This document shows positions 1-30,000 of a stretch of 30,000 bases of DNA, piece by piece; within the stretch, counting starts at the first letter, position 1; every line of letters begins with the position of its first letter. Below the pieces are notes generated by a model. It did not search any database and was not told the DNA's origin. It worked only from the letters and a program-made list of their open reading frames with translations. The position numbers were made by a program, and so were the translations under genes. The stretch lies in the NCBI RefSeq assembly GCF_042767895.1, contig NC_091571.1, positions 2,108,766-2,138,765 on the forward strand, read 5' to 3'. This DNA is from Penaeus vannamei. Taxonomy: Eukaryota > Arthropoda > Malacostraca > Decapoda > Penaeidae.

Positions 1-120
1 AACTTAACAGTATCTGAAAAAGAACTGTCTGAAGCTTTAATGACAATCACAAACAAAAAATTAATTGCTCCAGCTTACATAAAAGAAAGATTACTGAGTG
101 CACATAGGTTAATGAGTTGA
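1..120 (+). CDS. Possible C-terminal end of a convergent neighbouring gene (partial)
   Basis: Frame 1 is open from the window edge to a TGA at 118-120, 39 codons with no methionine needed because the start is off-window. The composition is protein-like rather than low-complexity: it includes VSEKELSEALMTITNKK and AYIKERLLSAHRLMS, which read as two amphipathic helices. An AG at 9-10 (aacttaacag) could be a splice acceptor, so the exon may begin at 11. A canonical AATAAA lies about 310 bases downstream at 432-437, a normal distance for a short 3' UTR. I do not recognise the family. A chance open frame in AT-rich DNA of this length is possible, so confidence is moderate to low. Confidence 0.38.
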   Translation, partial: NLTVSEKELSEALMTITNKKLIAPAYIKERLLSAHRLMS

Positions 121-431
121 GCAATAGACCGTGTAAAAAATACCTGGATTGTGATTGGCTTGTAAGGCAAAAGTTACGTAAAGAACTGCACATTTGTATA
201 CTTCTAGTAAATATTGTTATGTGAGTATGTTTAACCAACAAGTTTCAATTCACTTTGTAGAACATTTTAGATAACATTGTTACTAGATTTTTAACAAAGA
301 GTTAGAATTTTCTTACTGTGCCATGTCCTCCGAGAAAAAGGTTCTCTACATGCATATCAGAGCTCATAATACATTATCAACCAGATTCAGCAGGAAGGTA
401 ATTTTAAATTCCTTAAAAATTCAGGCTTGAG

Positions 432-437
432 AATAAA
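432..437 (+). promoter_or_regulatory. Candidate polyadenylation signal of the plus-strand neighbour
   Basis: AATAAA occurs in gaataaaaga. It is about 310 bases after the TGA of the open frame ending at 120, and a T/G-containing stretch (ttttgctgttta) follows near 482. The role depends on the open frame being real. Confidence 0.3.
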
Positions 438-1236
438 AGATTTTAGCTGACAGAATTTAAACTATACTTGTCAGAGCTGAATTTTGCTGTTTAGTACATC
501 CTAAAGTAAAATCACTTTGATCACAAGAAAAAATACACAAGGCAAGCAAGGTGTTAATCTAGAACAGTGAAAGAGCAAAAGCTATGCGCACTCATAATTA
601 CACCTGAAATCTCCCTGTTAATATCACAGCTATATTCTGAGGTTTGTAATGAATGAATTGAAAGAAAATACAAGTCCACGCAATAGTTTGTAGGATGATC
701 TACGTACATCATAAAGGGTATATGGAAGTGATAAATCTAACAAAGCAAAACAACAGTAGCTGTAATATGACAGTTTTTCATAGTTCTAATTGTAACATGG
801 AACTTCTTTTTGACTTTTCTATTTAACGAATCCTAAGCCACATCAGTCTGTGTTAAATCATACCATAGAGGTTCAATTAGCAAAATTACTAAAAGCAAAA
901 ATAAGGTAATCTGTTATTCTGTTGTTGTTGCTGTTTGTAAAATCATTCCTGTATTGTGAACATTATTTCCATTCTGAAATTACAAATGTTCAATATGACC
1001 ATTACCAGCCATAATCAAAGTCCACCATTATCAAATAGAGAGAGAAATGTTCATGGTTCTAAGAAAAACAAATGAACCATTTTTTATATTACATATAAAT
1101 CATGACTAATTTGCACAAGTAGGAAGGGAAGTGCATATGAAACATATATAATAATAAAACTTTGTAAAGACACATACACAAGCATACAGTATATATATCA
1201 GGACATTAAGAAATAAAAGACAAAATATTCACAGAC
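438..1236. other. AT-rich intergenic stretch, no gene seen
   Basis: AT-rich unique sequence without long microsatellites and without a convincing open frame on either strand. It would be the spacer between two convergent transcription units if both proposed polyadenylation signals are used. Confidence 0.4.
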
Positions 1237-1242
1237 TTTATT
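1237..1242 (-). promoter_or_regulatory. Candidate distal polyadenylation signal of the FAM102 gene
   Basis: Plus-strand TTTATT reads AATAAA on the minus strand. It is followed on that strand by a T/GT-rich stretch (ttttgtcttttatttc), as expected of a downstream element. Other AATAAA words on this strand lie at 1652-1657 and 3792-3797. This one has the best downstream context. Confidence 0.35.
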
Positions 1243-3791
1243 GAATAATTTGTTATTATTCTACTATATACAAAGTAAATTACAAACATAACTACACACA
1301 GAAAGTTCTGAATGGTAACATAGGTACATATCTTGTGGAATGTGGGCTCGTATTTGCATAAGCTCCTAAACACAGGTCCAGGTAAAGAAAGGTCTCACCA
1401 GCCATACCTGATGTTTAACAACAACAAAAATTCACAGTTAATATTCATTTTTGCTGGTATTTTTTCCTTTTTTCTTCCTTATGATTTGGAAATCAAGAGA
1501 AGGATCACTTTCCTAGGCAGATGGTACGGAGTATTAGGGGACCTACAAAAATAAGACATGTATTGAATAACTATCATCTCATTCAGCCAAGTTCCATGTT
1601 GCCTACTTATGAGGTGATCCAATGATCACAAGAAAATTCTTTCCTTCAACATTTATTTGTATAACAAATCATTTTTTTCTTCTCTTCTGAAGACATCATT
1701 TTCTTATTAATTTAAATGGATTTCCAGTGTTATTACACAAATGGTTGATATAGAGTGATGGCAGGGTATGGTACGGGAAGGGGCCAGAGCTACCACAATT
1801 ATTATTGTTTGAGGTCAGGACAGCAGGTACGACAGATCCTTCATTCCCTAACAACTGGAGACACAAACAAAAAAATGATTCTGACAACAAGAAGTTTGAA
1901 CTGACATTGTGTACAATATAGCTGGCATCTTGAAACATACGCAGGAATCACACATAAAAATTTCCTGTCTTATTTACCCATTCCATGTATAAAAAAAAAA
2001 AAAAGTTTCATTTCACTCCAGTGCCAAGGGTAACATCTAAAAGTATATTGTGCAATACACACATTTCAGAAGACAGTCATTAGTTTTTTTTTATATATAT
2101 ATATCAGAAAACTTGAGCCCATTTCATTTTTTCCCCTAATAAAATCATTTCCTATGTCATTCGATGTTCATGGTCTATATAAAAAAGAGAAAAAAAGGCA
2201 CGCCATTCCGTATGACCCCAACGGAAACCAATTCTTCTGTTTATCACCAGAGCACCATCATGCATCTGTGCATCAGTGCTTGACTAGGGTTTAAAAGGGA
2301 TGACCAAGTTCACAAGCTACACAGAATATTAGTCATAAGGGGGACCAGATAGACTGGTATAAGTGTAGGTCAACAATAAAATATCATTCTTGAATAGTCC
2401 TAAGTAGAAATATAGCTCCAAATAAGTTGTCAATTTTAGTGTATATCTGGCTAGTATCGTCAATGTCCTAGTCAAATTCCTATCTGCCTTGTTCATCAAT
2501 AATAACAAACATACGATTCATCCTATACACAGCTACTTTAAATGATTCACACACTCCATGGCACATATGAAGGACTTATTACCACTTATTTTCAAAGTTA
2601 TCATGAAAGGATACAAGTTTTGTTTTTTCAATTTTTCTTCTTTGCATTTTCATTAAAAGAAAACTTTTGGACTATGCCCTTTAAAACTGTCTATTGATTT
2701 TTTTTCGTTCATACAGTAGTGTCTGAGGTTCTAGTCATCTAAAGATCTAAGTGTTATTAAAACATAAATTTAATAGGATATATAACTGACTTGCTCTTCT
2801 TTAGTATCACTATCCATCTGCAAGTTATAAATAAATGCAGTAACAATACTAAACACAATACAATCAAAATGACTAAACAATATTCTCTGCTTGGAATGTG
2901 CAGTTGTCTATTTGACTGAACAAATTATTTCTTTGGATCAAGCAAAAAGTAGAAATGAATGTACAAATTCATACCATCCTGCATAGTACAACGCTACACA
3001 TCATGTAAGAATAAGAATACAGATCATGAATCATGCTCGACTTTCAAAGCACTGAATCTGAAAAATCCCTTCACAAGCTATATTAAAATAAAAGGCTATT
3101 CACTGTAAGTAATAATTTACATCTCCTGAAAATAAAAAGCTGAAATGTATCTTTATAGAAGCTAAGTAAATTCAAAAGTGAAATGAACATGGGAATACTG
3201 TTTTACACTGGCCGCATGATCTCTATCAAGCAAGAGACCAAATTAGGTTTATATAAATGCAAACAATAGATGATTTAATGGGACTCCTTCTTCCAAACGT
3301 AATCACTGATGGAAAGTTGAGACAGTGTGCTTTAACTGAATAATAATTCCTAACATAAGATCCTATATGCTGTGTACAAAAATCCCTCCATACATTTGGA
3401 TGCTCACTGTCAAAAACTAGTTTCATAAGTTAGCAAATAGTAGTGAATTATTTTTCAGTTGATGTTTCAGAGTGGTCAGTTCTTAATATTTGAATAAAAG
3501 AATGTTATTTGCTATGCTTTCTGTAAGTCAACACTCATTCAAACTTAAATTAATTCATTCTTACAGTAATGACTCTCAAGGATGACCTGTACTTTTCACC
3601 TATGTAATGAAAAATGTTCCTTTAATCTTCAATAATTAAAATCAAATAATATGTACATTGACTAAGAAAATACATAAAGACATTTAACACAGTAAAATGT
3701 TCTACAAACAACAAAATTATATTTCTAATCTTTACTATATAATCAAATAACCGTAACTGATACTCCTTTTATATGTAAACTTGCGATCCTT

Positions 3792-3797
3792 TTTATT
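3792..3797 (-). promoter_or_regulatory. Candidate proximal polyadenylation signal of the FAM102 gene
   Basis: Minus-strand AATAAA about 620 bases after the stop codon. The downstream minus-strand context is not clearly T/GT-rich, so it may be weak or unused. Confidence 0.25.
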
Positions 3798-4145
3798 CGA
3801 CTGGGAGTTATTTGGGGGAAGAATTACCGCAACCTTGCACTTGTTCCGATGGATCACAGGCGTTGAGCTATTATATTTAAAAGAAATCTAAAATTTCCTT
3901 GGAAAATTAGGGTTGATTATTATTATTATTTTTTTTTTTACTTTTTGTCACTTTTTTCAATACTTTCTAAAACTGTATCCTCCATACTTTCTAAGAGAGT
4001 TAACAGTTACACCATATTAATAAGTTTCTGGAAGCATCTTTGCTATTATTTCTCCCCACTTGGCAGCTTTACACTGAAAAGCCAATTCTGAAACCACAAC
4101 CTGTGCACCTTTCTATAGTCCATGTGTTGATAAACATGCAACTTT

Positions 4146-4300
4146 CCCCTTGTTCCCTCCCTTCCTCTACCCCTCCACTCCCCTCCCTCCCTTCCTCTAC
4201 CCCTCCACTCCCCTCCCTCCCTTCATCTACCCCTCTGCTCCCTCCCTTCCTATCCCTTCCCCTCCCTCCCTATCTCCCTCCCTCCCTCCCCCTATCCCAG
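4146..4300. repeat. C/T-rich minisatellite with ~30-bp units, in the putative 3' UTR
   Basis: Three near copies of a 30-base C/T-rich unit (core ctctacccctccactcccc) are followed by degenerate CCCTCC runs. On the minus strand, the strand of the FAM102 mRNA, it reads as GGAGGGG-type G-runs starting about 115 bases after the stop codon. The overlapping open frames rich in Pro, Ser and Leu are translations of the repeat. Confidence 0.8.
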
Positions 4301-4414
4301 TGGGGGTGTATGTGAAGACTAGTATGATAAAGTGAATTCTTTTTCTCTCTGTGGTTTCAGAATTGATGCCCAAGATACTAGACAGAGGTGGAGGTTCCCT
4401 CACTGAGGTTGATG

Positions 4415-25692
<21,278 letters not shown>

Positions 25693-26640
25693 CTGGAACA
25701 TAAAAAAGGAAGTGTTAAGGTCTTCATTTGTTTCTTTCTTTCTCCATTTTACTTGTCTGTCTGGCTGTTTGTCTGTCTATCTATCTGTCTTTATATATAT
25801 ACATATCTATCCATCCATCCATCCATCTATCCGTCTGCCTGTTTATATATACATATCTATCTATCAATCCATCCATCTATCTGTCTGTATATATATACAT
25901 ATCCATCTATTAATCCGTCCATCCATCCATCTACCTAATTATCCATCTGTCTATTTATCCATCTATCTATCTATATTCTTTATGTTATCATTGTCATTCC
26001 TTATTTCAAACCGGATTCAGAAAAAAATACATATTTGCTACAATCTCCATTATTATTATTAGCGTTATTATTATTATCATTTTCTGGAAGAAAAAGAAAA
26101 TAAATAGAAATACATCGTTTATTGTTGTTGTTTCTTTAATCCCGGAATCAGAAAAGAACCAAGAAAAAAAATATTTCAGCCTGGAATAAAAAAAAAAAAA
26201 ATCACATATGAATTAATAAAAATAAATTCGGAATAAAAAAAAAAAGTAAAGAAAAACATATATATGGAAGAAAAAATATAAATTAATGTTTTCGTTTTCC
26301 ATATATCTTTTCTTTTTTTAGCGATTCCTCCGGCCTCATGTCAGACCCAGAATCATTGCAATCCTCATTTTTGCCATTTTTTGCAACCACAAAAACACTA
26401 TCCTTTATCAGAAATCCTTCTCTCAATTAACCAGGCTTCAAAAAAAAAACGTAACAGACATTCGAAAAACGGCCCGTGCCTTTTTCGAATTTATTGTTCT
26501 GTGTCGTATTTTTTATTTTATTTTTTTCTGCGGTTGGAACTTTTAATTAAGAGAGAAATGCTGTGGAAAAAAATACACCCCAGCAGTGAAAAATTTAATA
26601 CAACAGTGAAAAAAAAAAAAAAATACAACAACGCAGCGCC
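25693..26640 (-). other. Intron upstream of the first visible exon, with TCTA/TCCA repeat
   Basis: 25745-25985 is a TCTG/TCTA/ATCC tetranucleotide array with recurring tatatatacatatctatc. 26000-26640 is AT-rich unique DNA with many A-runs. No upstream exon encoding the missing NT-C2 start was found here. Confidence 0.65.
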
Positions 26641-27047
26641 ACACACCTCCCCCTTCCCCCCCACCCTTCCCATGCCCGTCATGCCACCCTCACGTCACGC
26701 TCCTCCCCCTCCCCCCCCCTCCCGCAGCCTCAACCCCTCACGCCCCCACACAACCCTGACTCGCCCGCCCATTCACCTCGCCCACGCCCATGACACCGAC
26801 ACATCCCATTCATCCAACGCAGCAATGCAAGCCCGCGATCGAGCGATGCCGTACGACCAGCGCGGGAAATATATTCGTACGTCAAGCTCGATTAACGGCC
26901 GGGTTGTGCATTAGGCTAATTACCCGCCCCGTAATCCACGTATAATGATGTAGATTGTAATATATGCCAACCACGTCAGGGTACACACACGCCGTCGTAT
27001 TCACTGGACGAGCTCGCTGAAGACCACCACAACAAACGGGAATCAGT
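26641..27047. other. C-rich stretch then unique sequence
   Basis: 26641-26790 is C/A-rich. 26820-27045 is balanced unique DNA with gcattaggctaattacccg (26910-26928), containing a homeodomain-type TAATTA core. No gene recognised. Confidence 0.4.
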
Positions 27048-27400
27048 GATGAAATCACTTAGAACGAAGAAGAAAAAGAAAGAAATAAGAAGAGAAAGGG
27101 GAAAAAAATGAAGAAATCACTTAGAACGAAGACGAAAACGAAAGAAAAAAGAAAAGAAAGGAAAAAAATGAAGAAATCACTTAGAACGAAGACGAAAACG
27201 AAAGAAAAAAGAAAAGAAAGGAAAAAAATGAAGAAATCACTTAGAACGAAGACGAAAAAGAAAGAAAAACGAAAAGAAAAGAGAAAAAAACAATGAAGAA
27301 ATCACTTAGAACGAAGGCGAAAAAGAAAGAAAAAAAGAAAGAAAAGGAGAAAAAAAATTAAGAAATCACTTAGAACAAAGACGAAAAAAAATATAAAGTA
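27048..27400. repeat. 60-bp minisatellite, about six copies
   Basis: Each copy has aatcacttagaacgaagacg followed by an A/G-rich tail. Copies start near 27048, 27108, 27168, 27228, 27295 and 27359; the three central ones are exactly 60 bases apart. The 20-residue repeat frame (MKKSLRTKTKTKEKRKERK) is a by-product of the unit length. Confidence 0.94.
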
Positions 27401-28170
27401 AAAGAAAAATAATCCGAAAAAAGGAAGATGAAAAAATGAGGAAAAGCAGGCATTCCTTCCTTCGTCCCCCGAAAGGGACGCCCCGGCCCCGAAGCCCAGC
27501 GCCCCCGGCGGGAGAGCGCGCGCGCGTCCCGGCAACAAGGTGAGGAGGGGCGGGGGTCGGCGGTCAGGTGGCGTCTGGTGGCCAAGTGGTCGTGATTGCG
27601 AGGTATGCGCTCCTGATGGCCGCGTCCGCCCCCTCCCCCCTTCCCCCACCCCTCCTACCCCTTCTCCTACCTCCCGCCCCACCCCCTCTCCCCCTTTCCC
27701 CCCCTACCTCCTGCCCCCTCCCACCCCCCTGTAGCCCGCGCCTGCACTCCCTCCCAGGCCTACGAACTGCGGAGCTCTCGGACCCTCGCACTCGGACTCC
27801 CCCCTCCTCCCCCCCCGCTCGACCCCCGGTGCCTCCTGCTCGACGAGTCCTTCGCTGCCCTCGGAGGAAACGCGTGGTGGGCGAGGGATCCACGGGCTTC
27901 TCCTTTAGGTCGTCCTCTGTCTTTCTTTCTGTCTATCTGTCTGTCTGAAGGAACGGAGGCGGAGGAACCCAAGCCACGAAGGATCGGTCACGCGACACCG
28001 GCCGATCGAACCCCCTCTCGAATCCTCATCGAGTCAGTCCTATGAGGATGATTGGCCAATCGGATTAATCCTTCGGTGCGCCCTCTTCCCACGGTGGACG
28101 ACACGCCCGCAGATCCTGAACCCTCACCTCACCTCGTCTCACCTCTTTTCGCCCAACCTCCGCTAATATT
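27401..28170. other. GC-rich mixed stretch with a CCCTCC run
   Basis: 27620-27735 is C/T-rich; the rest is GC-rich unique DNA. Arg/Pro/Gly-rich frames appear on both strands with no domain or family resemblance. Confidence 0.45.
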
Positions 28171-28187
28171 GCACACACGCACGCACG

Positions 28188-28252
<65 letters not shown>

Positions 28253-28259
28253 ACACACG

Positions 28260-28320
<61 letters not shown>

Positions 28321-28330
28321 ACACACACGG
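28171..28330. repeat. (CA)n microsatellite with CATA interruptions
   Basis: About 160 bases of CA with acatac and acgcac variants. Confidence 0.96.
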
Positions 28331-28553
28331 AGCTATCGCATCCTCGACCATCCAAAACACAAAACATTCCTATATAAACCTCTCGAAACCAAAACAACAA
28401 TAAAAAAAATAAAACCACAAACAATACTCACGTTCAAAAATGGCGAAAGCAAAAAAAAAAAAATATATATATACATATCGAAACGTCCCATCCCTTCAAG
28501 AAGCTCCAGCCAACGATTCATAACAGAACAAAACGTGAAAACCACAACAATAG

Positions 28554-28554
28554 C

Positions 28555-28597
<43 letters not shown>
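28554..28597. repeat. (AAC)n microsatellite
   Basis: About 14 AAC units preceded by a degenerate A/C-rich run. Confidence 0.95.
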
Positions 28598-28929
28598 CCA
28601 AAATCAACCCGGGGGAAGGGAGGCGGACTAAGGGGGGAGGGGCGGGTAGCAGGAGGGAGGGAGTGAGGGGAGAAAGAGGGAGGGGGAAAGGGGGTAGGAG
28701 GGAAGGGGGATAGAGAGCGAGGAGGATGGGCAGAGGAGTGCTGTGTTGTTCCATGTGGGACGTAAGCATCCGGTGCTGGGCGAGGGCACTGGACGGGGCA
28801 CGGAGGGGGGGGGGGGCGTTCGGGGGGAGCAGTCGATGGGCTGTAAGGTGCGGTGCCAGGGGTGCCAATCAACGGCGATCAGGGACTGCTGTGAATTGGG
28901 CAAGACTGGATGGGCTTCTAAACACACTT
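28598..28929. other. G-rich then unique stretch
   Basis: 28614-28725 is GGGA-rich. 28726-28929 is unique with a G9-10 run. No supported gene. Confidence 0.45.
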
Positions 28930-29375
28930 GACTCTCATTTTCACTCTCTTACTCACTCTTGTACCAGAACTCCCTCACTCACTCACGCATTCACTCTCTC
29001 TCTCTCTCTCTCATTCACACCCTCACTCTCACCCATACCCTCACCCTCTCCCTCATCCACACCCTCTCTCTCTCTCTCTCTCACCCCCACTTTCACTCTC
29101 ACTCTCTACATCATCCACACTCACTCTCTCTCTCTCACTCCCACTTTCACTCTCTCTCTCCCTTATCCACACCCTCACTCTCTCTCCCCCACTTTCACCC
29201 CCTGCTCCAACCTTCCTTCTCTCTCTCCTCTCCCTCTCCCCTCCCCCTCCCTTTCCCTCTCCCTCGCCCCTCTCCCCCTCCCTTTCCTTCTCCCTCTCCC
29301 CTTCCCCTCTCTCTCCCTCTCCCCCTCCCTCCCCCTCCCTTTCCCTCTCCCTCTCCCCTCCCCCGCCCCTTCTCG
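28930..29375. repeat. CT/CACT/CCCT polypyrimidine-rich block
   Basis: TCACTC, CTCT and CCCTCTCC units for ~445 bases. Ser/Leu/Pro frames are translations. Confidence 0.92.
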
Positions 29376-29525
29376 AATGTCATTAATATTAGAGATTAAC
29401 GTCGCGTCTCGCCCTCCGAACCCCGGGCGGCCAGGCGGAAGCGGCGTGGCGAGGGCCGAGGCGGAGTGGGGTGATAAGTCCGTCAGCTCGAGTTATTGGG
29501 CCGCTGGTTACCGCTTTCTGCTTGC
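29376..29525. other. Unique GC-rich island
   Basis: About 150 bases of unique CpG-containing DNA with no exon-like structure that fits the missing FAM102 start. Confidence 0.4.
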
Positions 29526-29790
29526 GCTCCCGTTTCCTTCCCCTTTCTCCTTTCTCCTTCCTTCCATCCTATTTCCTCATTTCCTTCCCCTTCCCCTTTC
29601 TCCTTCCTTCCATCCTATTTCCTTATTTCCTTCCTTTCTCTCTTATTTCCTTACTTCCTTTCCTCCATCCACTCCCTCGTTCTCTGGTTCTCTTTCGTTC
29701 TCTCCCACTCACCCATACTCTCTCCCTCCCACGTAATTCCCTCTCACACTCACTCTTCCAGCTCCATTCACTTCACCCACTGCCATTTGC
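29526..29790. repeat. TTCC/CTTT polypyrimidine block with internal duplication
   Basis: A ~50-base segment including ctttctccttccttccatcc occurs twice in tandem (around 29550 and 29600), inside C/T-rich DNA. Confidence 0.8.
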
Positions 29791-29822
29791 TCACCTCTGT
29801 GCGTATCGGCGTGTTCTCGCAA

Positions 29823-29930
29823 CGTGCATGTGCGTATGTGTCTATACCTGTGTATGTGTCCGTGTGTCTTCGCGCGCGTGCATGTGCGTATGTGTCCCTG
29901 TACCTGTGTGCGTGTCTGAGCGTCAAGGCA
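29823..29930. repeat. 54-bp tandem duplication
   Basis: cgtgcatgtgcgtatgtgtc occurs at 29823 and 29877, each followed by a related T/A-C-C-T-G-T-G-T segment. Confidence 0.8.
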
Positions 29931-30000
29931 ACGAGCGTGTGCGTATGTGAGCGAGTCCGCCCCCCACCACAGCCAATAAGACGTTTCCCAGGCCTTCCGG

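Larger units (their letters stand above)
1237..4414 (-). other. Likely 3' UTR of the FAM102/EEIG1 gene
   Basis: The region follows the stop codon at 4415-4417 on the minus strand, holds no convincing open frame, and is AT-rich. It is strikingly poor in the long microsatellites that fill the rest of the window, as transcribed untranslated sequence might be. Possible ends are the AATAAA words at 3792-3797 (UTR about 0.6 kb), 1652-1657 (about 2.8 kb) and 1237-1242 (about 3.2 kb). The extent is inferred; a short UTR followed by intergenic DNA is the alternative. Confidence 0.4.

Overview
This is a eukaryotic genomic window, most likely from a decapod crustacean and probably a penaeid shrimp. The inference rests on three things. 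There is one intron-rich protein-coding gene of a metazoan family. Dinucleotide and purine/pyrimidine microsatellites are extremely dense and long. There is no bacterial gene organisation. The species call comes from repeat style only; no species-diagnostic gene was seen.

The backbone of the window is one minus-strand gene, a FAM102/EEIG1-type (early estrogen-induced gene 1) protein with an N-terminal NT-C2 domain. I assembled seven coding exons from splice sites and reading phase: 25692-25572, 11830-11643, 10558-10422, 9364-9220, 8943-8497, 7798-7599 and 4521-4415 (stop codon at 4415-4417). Every junction has AG/GT borders and compatible phase, giving 448 codons. The first coding exon(s), which should hold the start codon and roughly the first 45 residues, were not found and probably lie beyond 30000. 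The NT-C2 domain is split by a 13.7-kb intron (11831-25571). The serine-rich middle and the conserved C-terminal block lie in the five exons between 10.6 and 4.4 kb.

Layout: 1-120 is an open frame on the plus strand that looks like the tail of a neighbouring convergent gene, with an AATAAA at 432. From 1237 to 4414 lies an AT-rich, repeat-poor stretch read as the long 3' UTR of the FAM102 gene. The coding cluster follows (4.4-11.8 kb), with a ~0.9-kb CA-repeat block filling one of its introns. From 11.8 to 25.6 kb is the giant intron, packed with GA, CT, GT, GGA and GAT arrays and at least six minisatellites (22, 27, 53, 69 and 74 bp units, plus a 212-bp fold-back), with islands of unique GC-rich DNA, the largest at 12.7-14.1 kb. 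From 25.7 to 30 kb is the next intron upstream, also repeat-rich, with a 60-bp minisatellite.

Most long open frames in the window are low-complexity translations of arrays (poly-SL, poly-RE, poly-TH, poly-CV) and are not genes. I see no RNA genes, no CRISPR array, no autonomous transposon with a coding region, and no clearly new biological system. The points most worth checking are the frame-neutral serine-rich exon, repeats placed against splice sites, the fold-back element, and the possible convergent neighbour.
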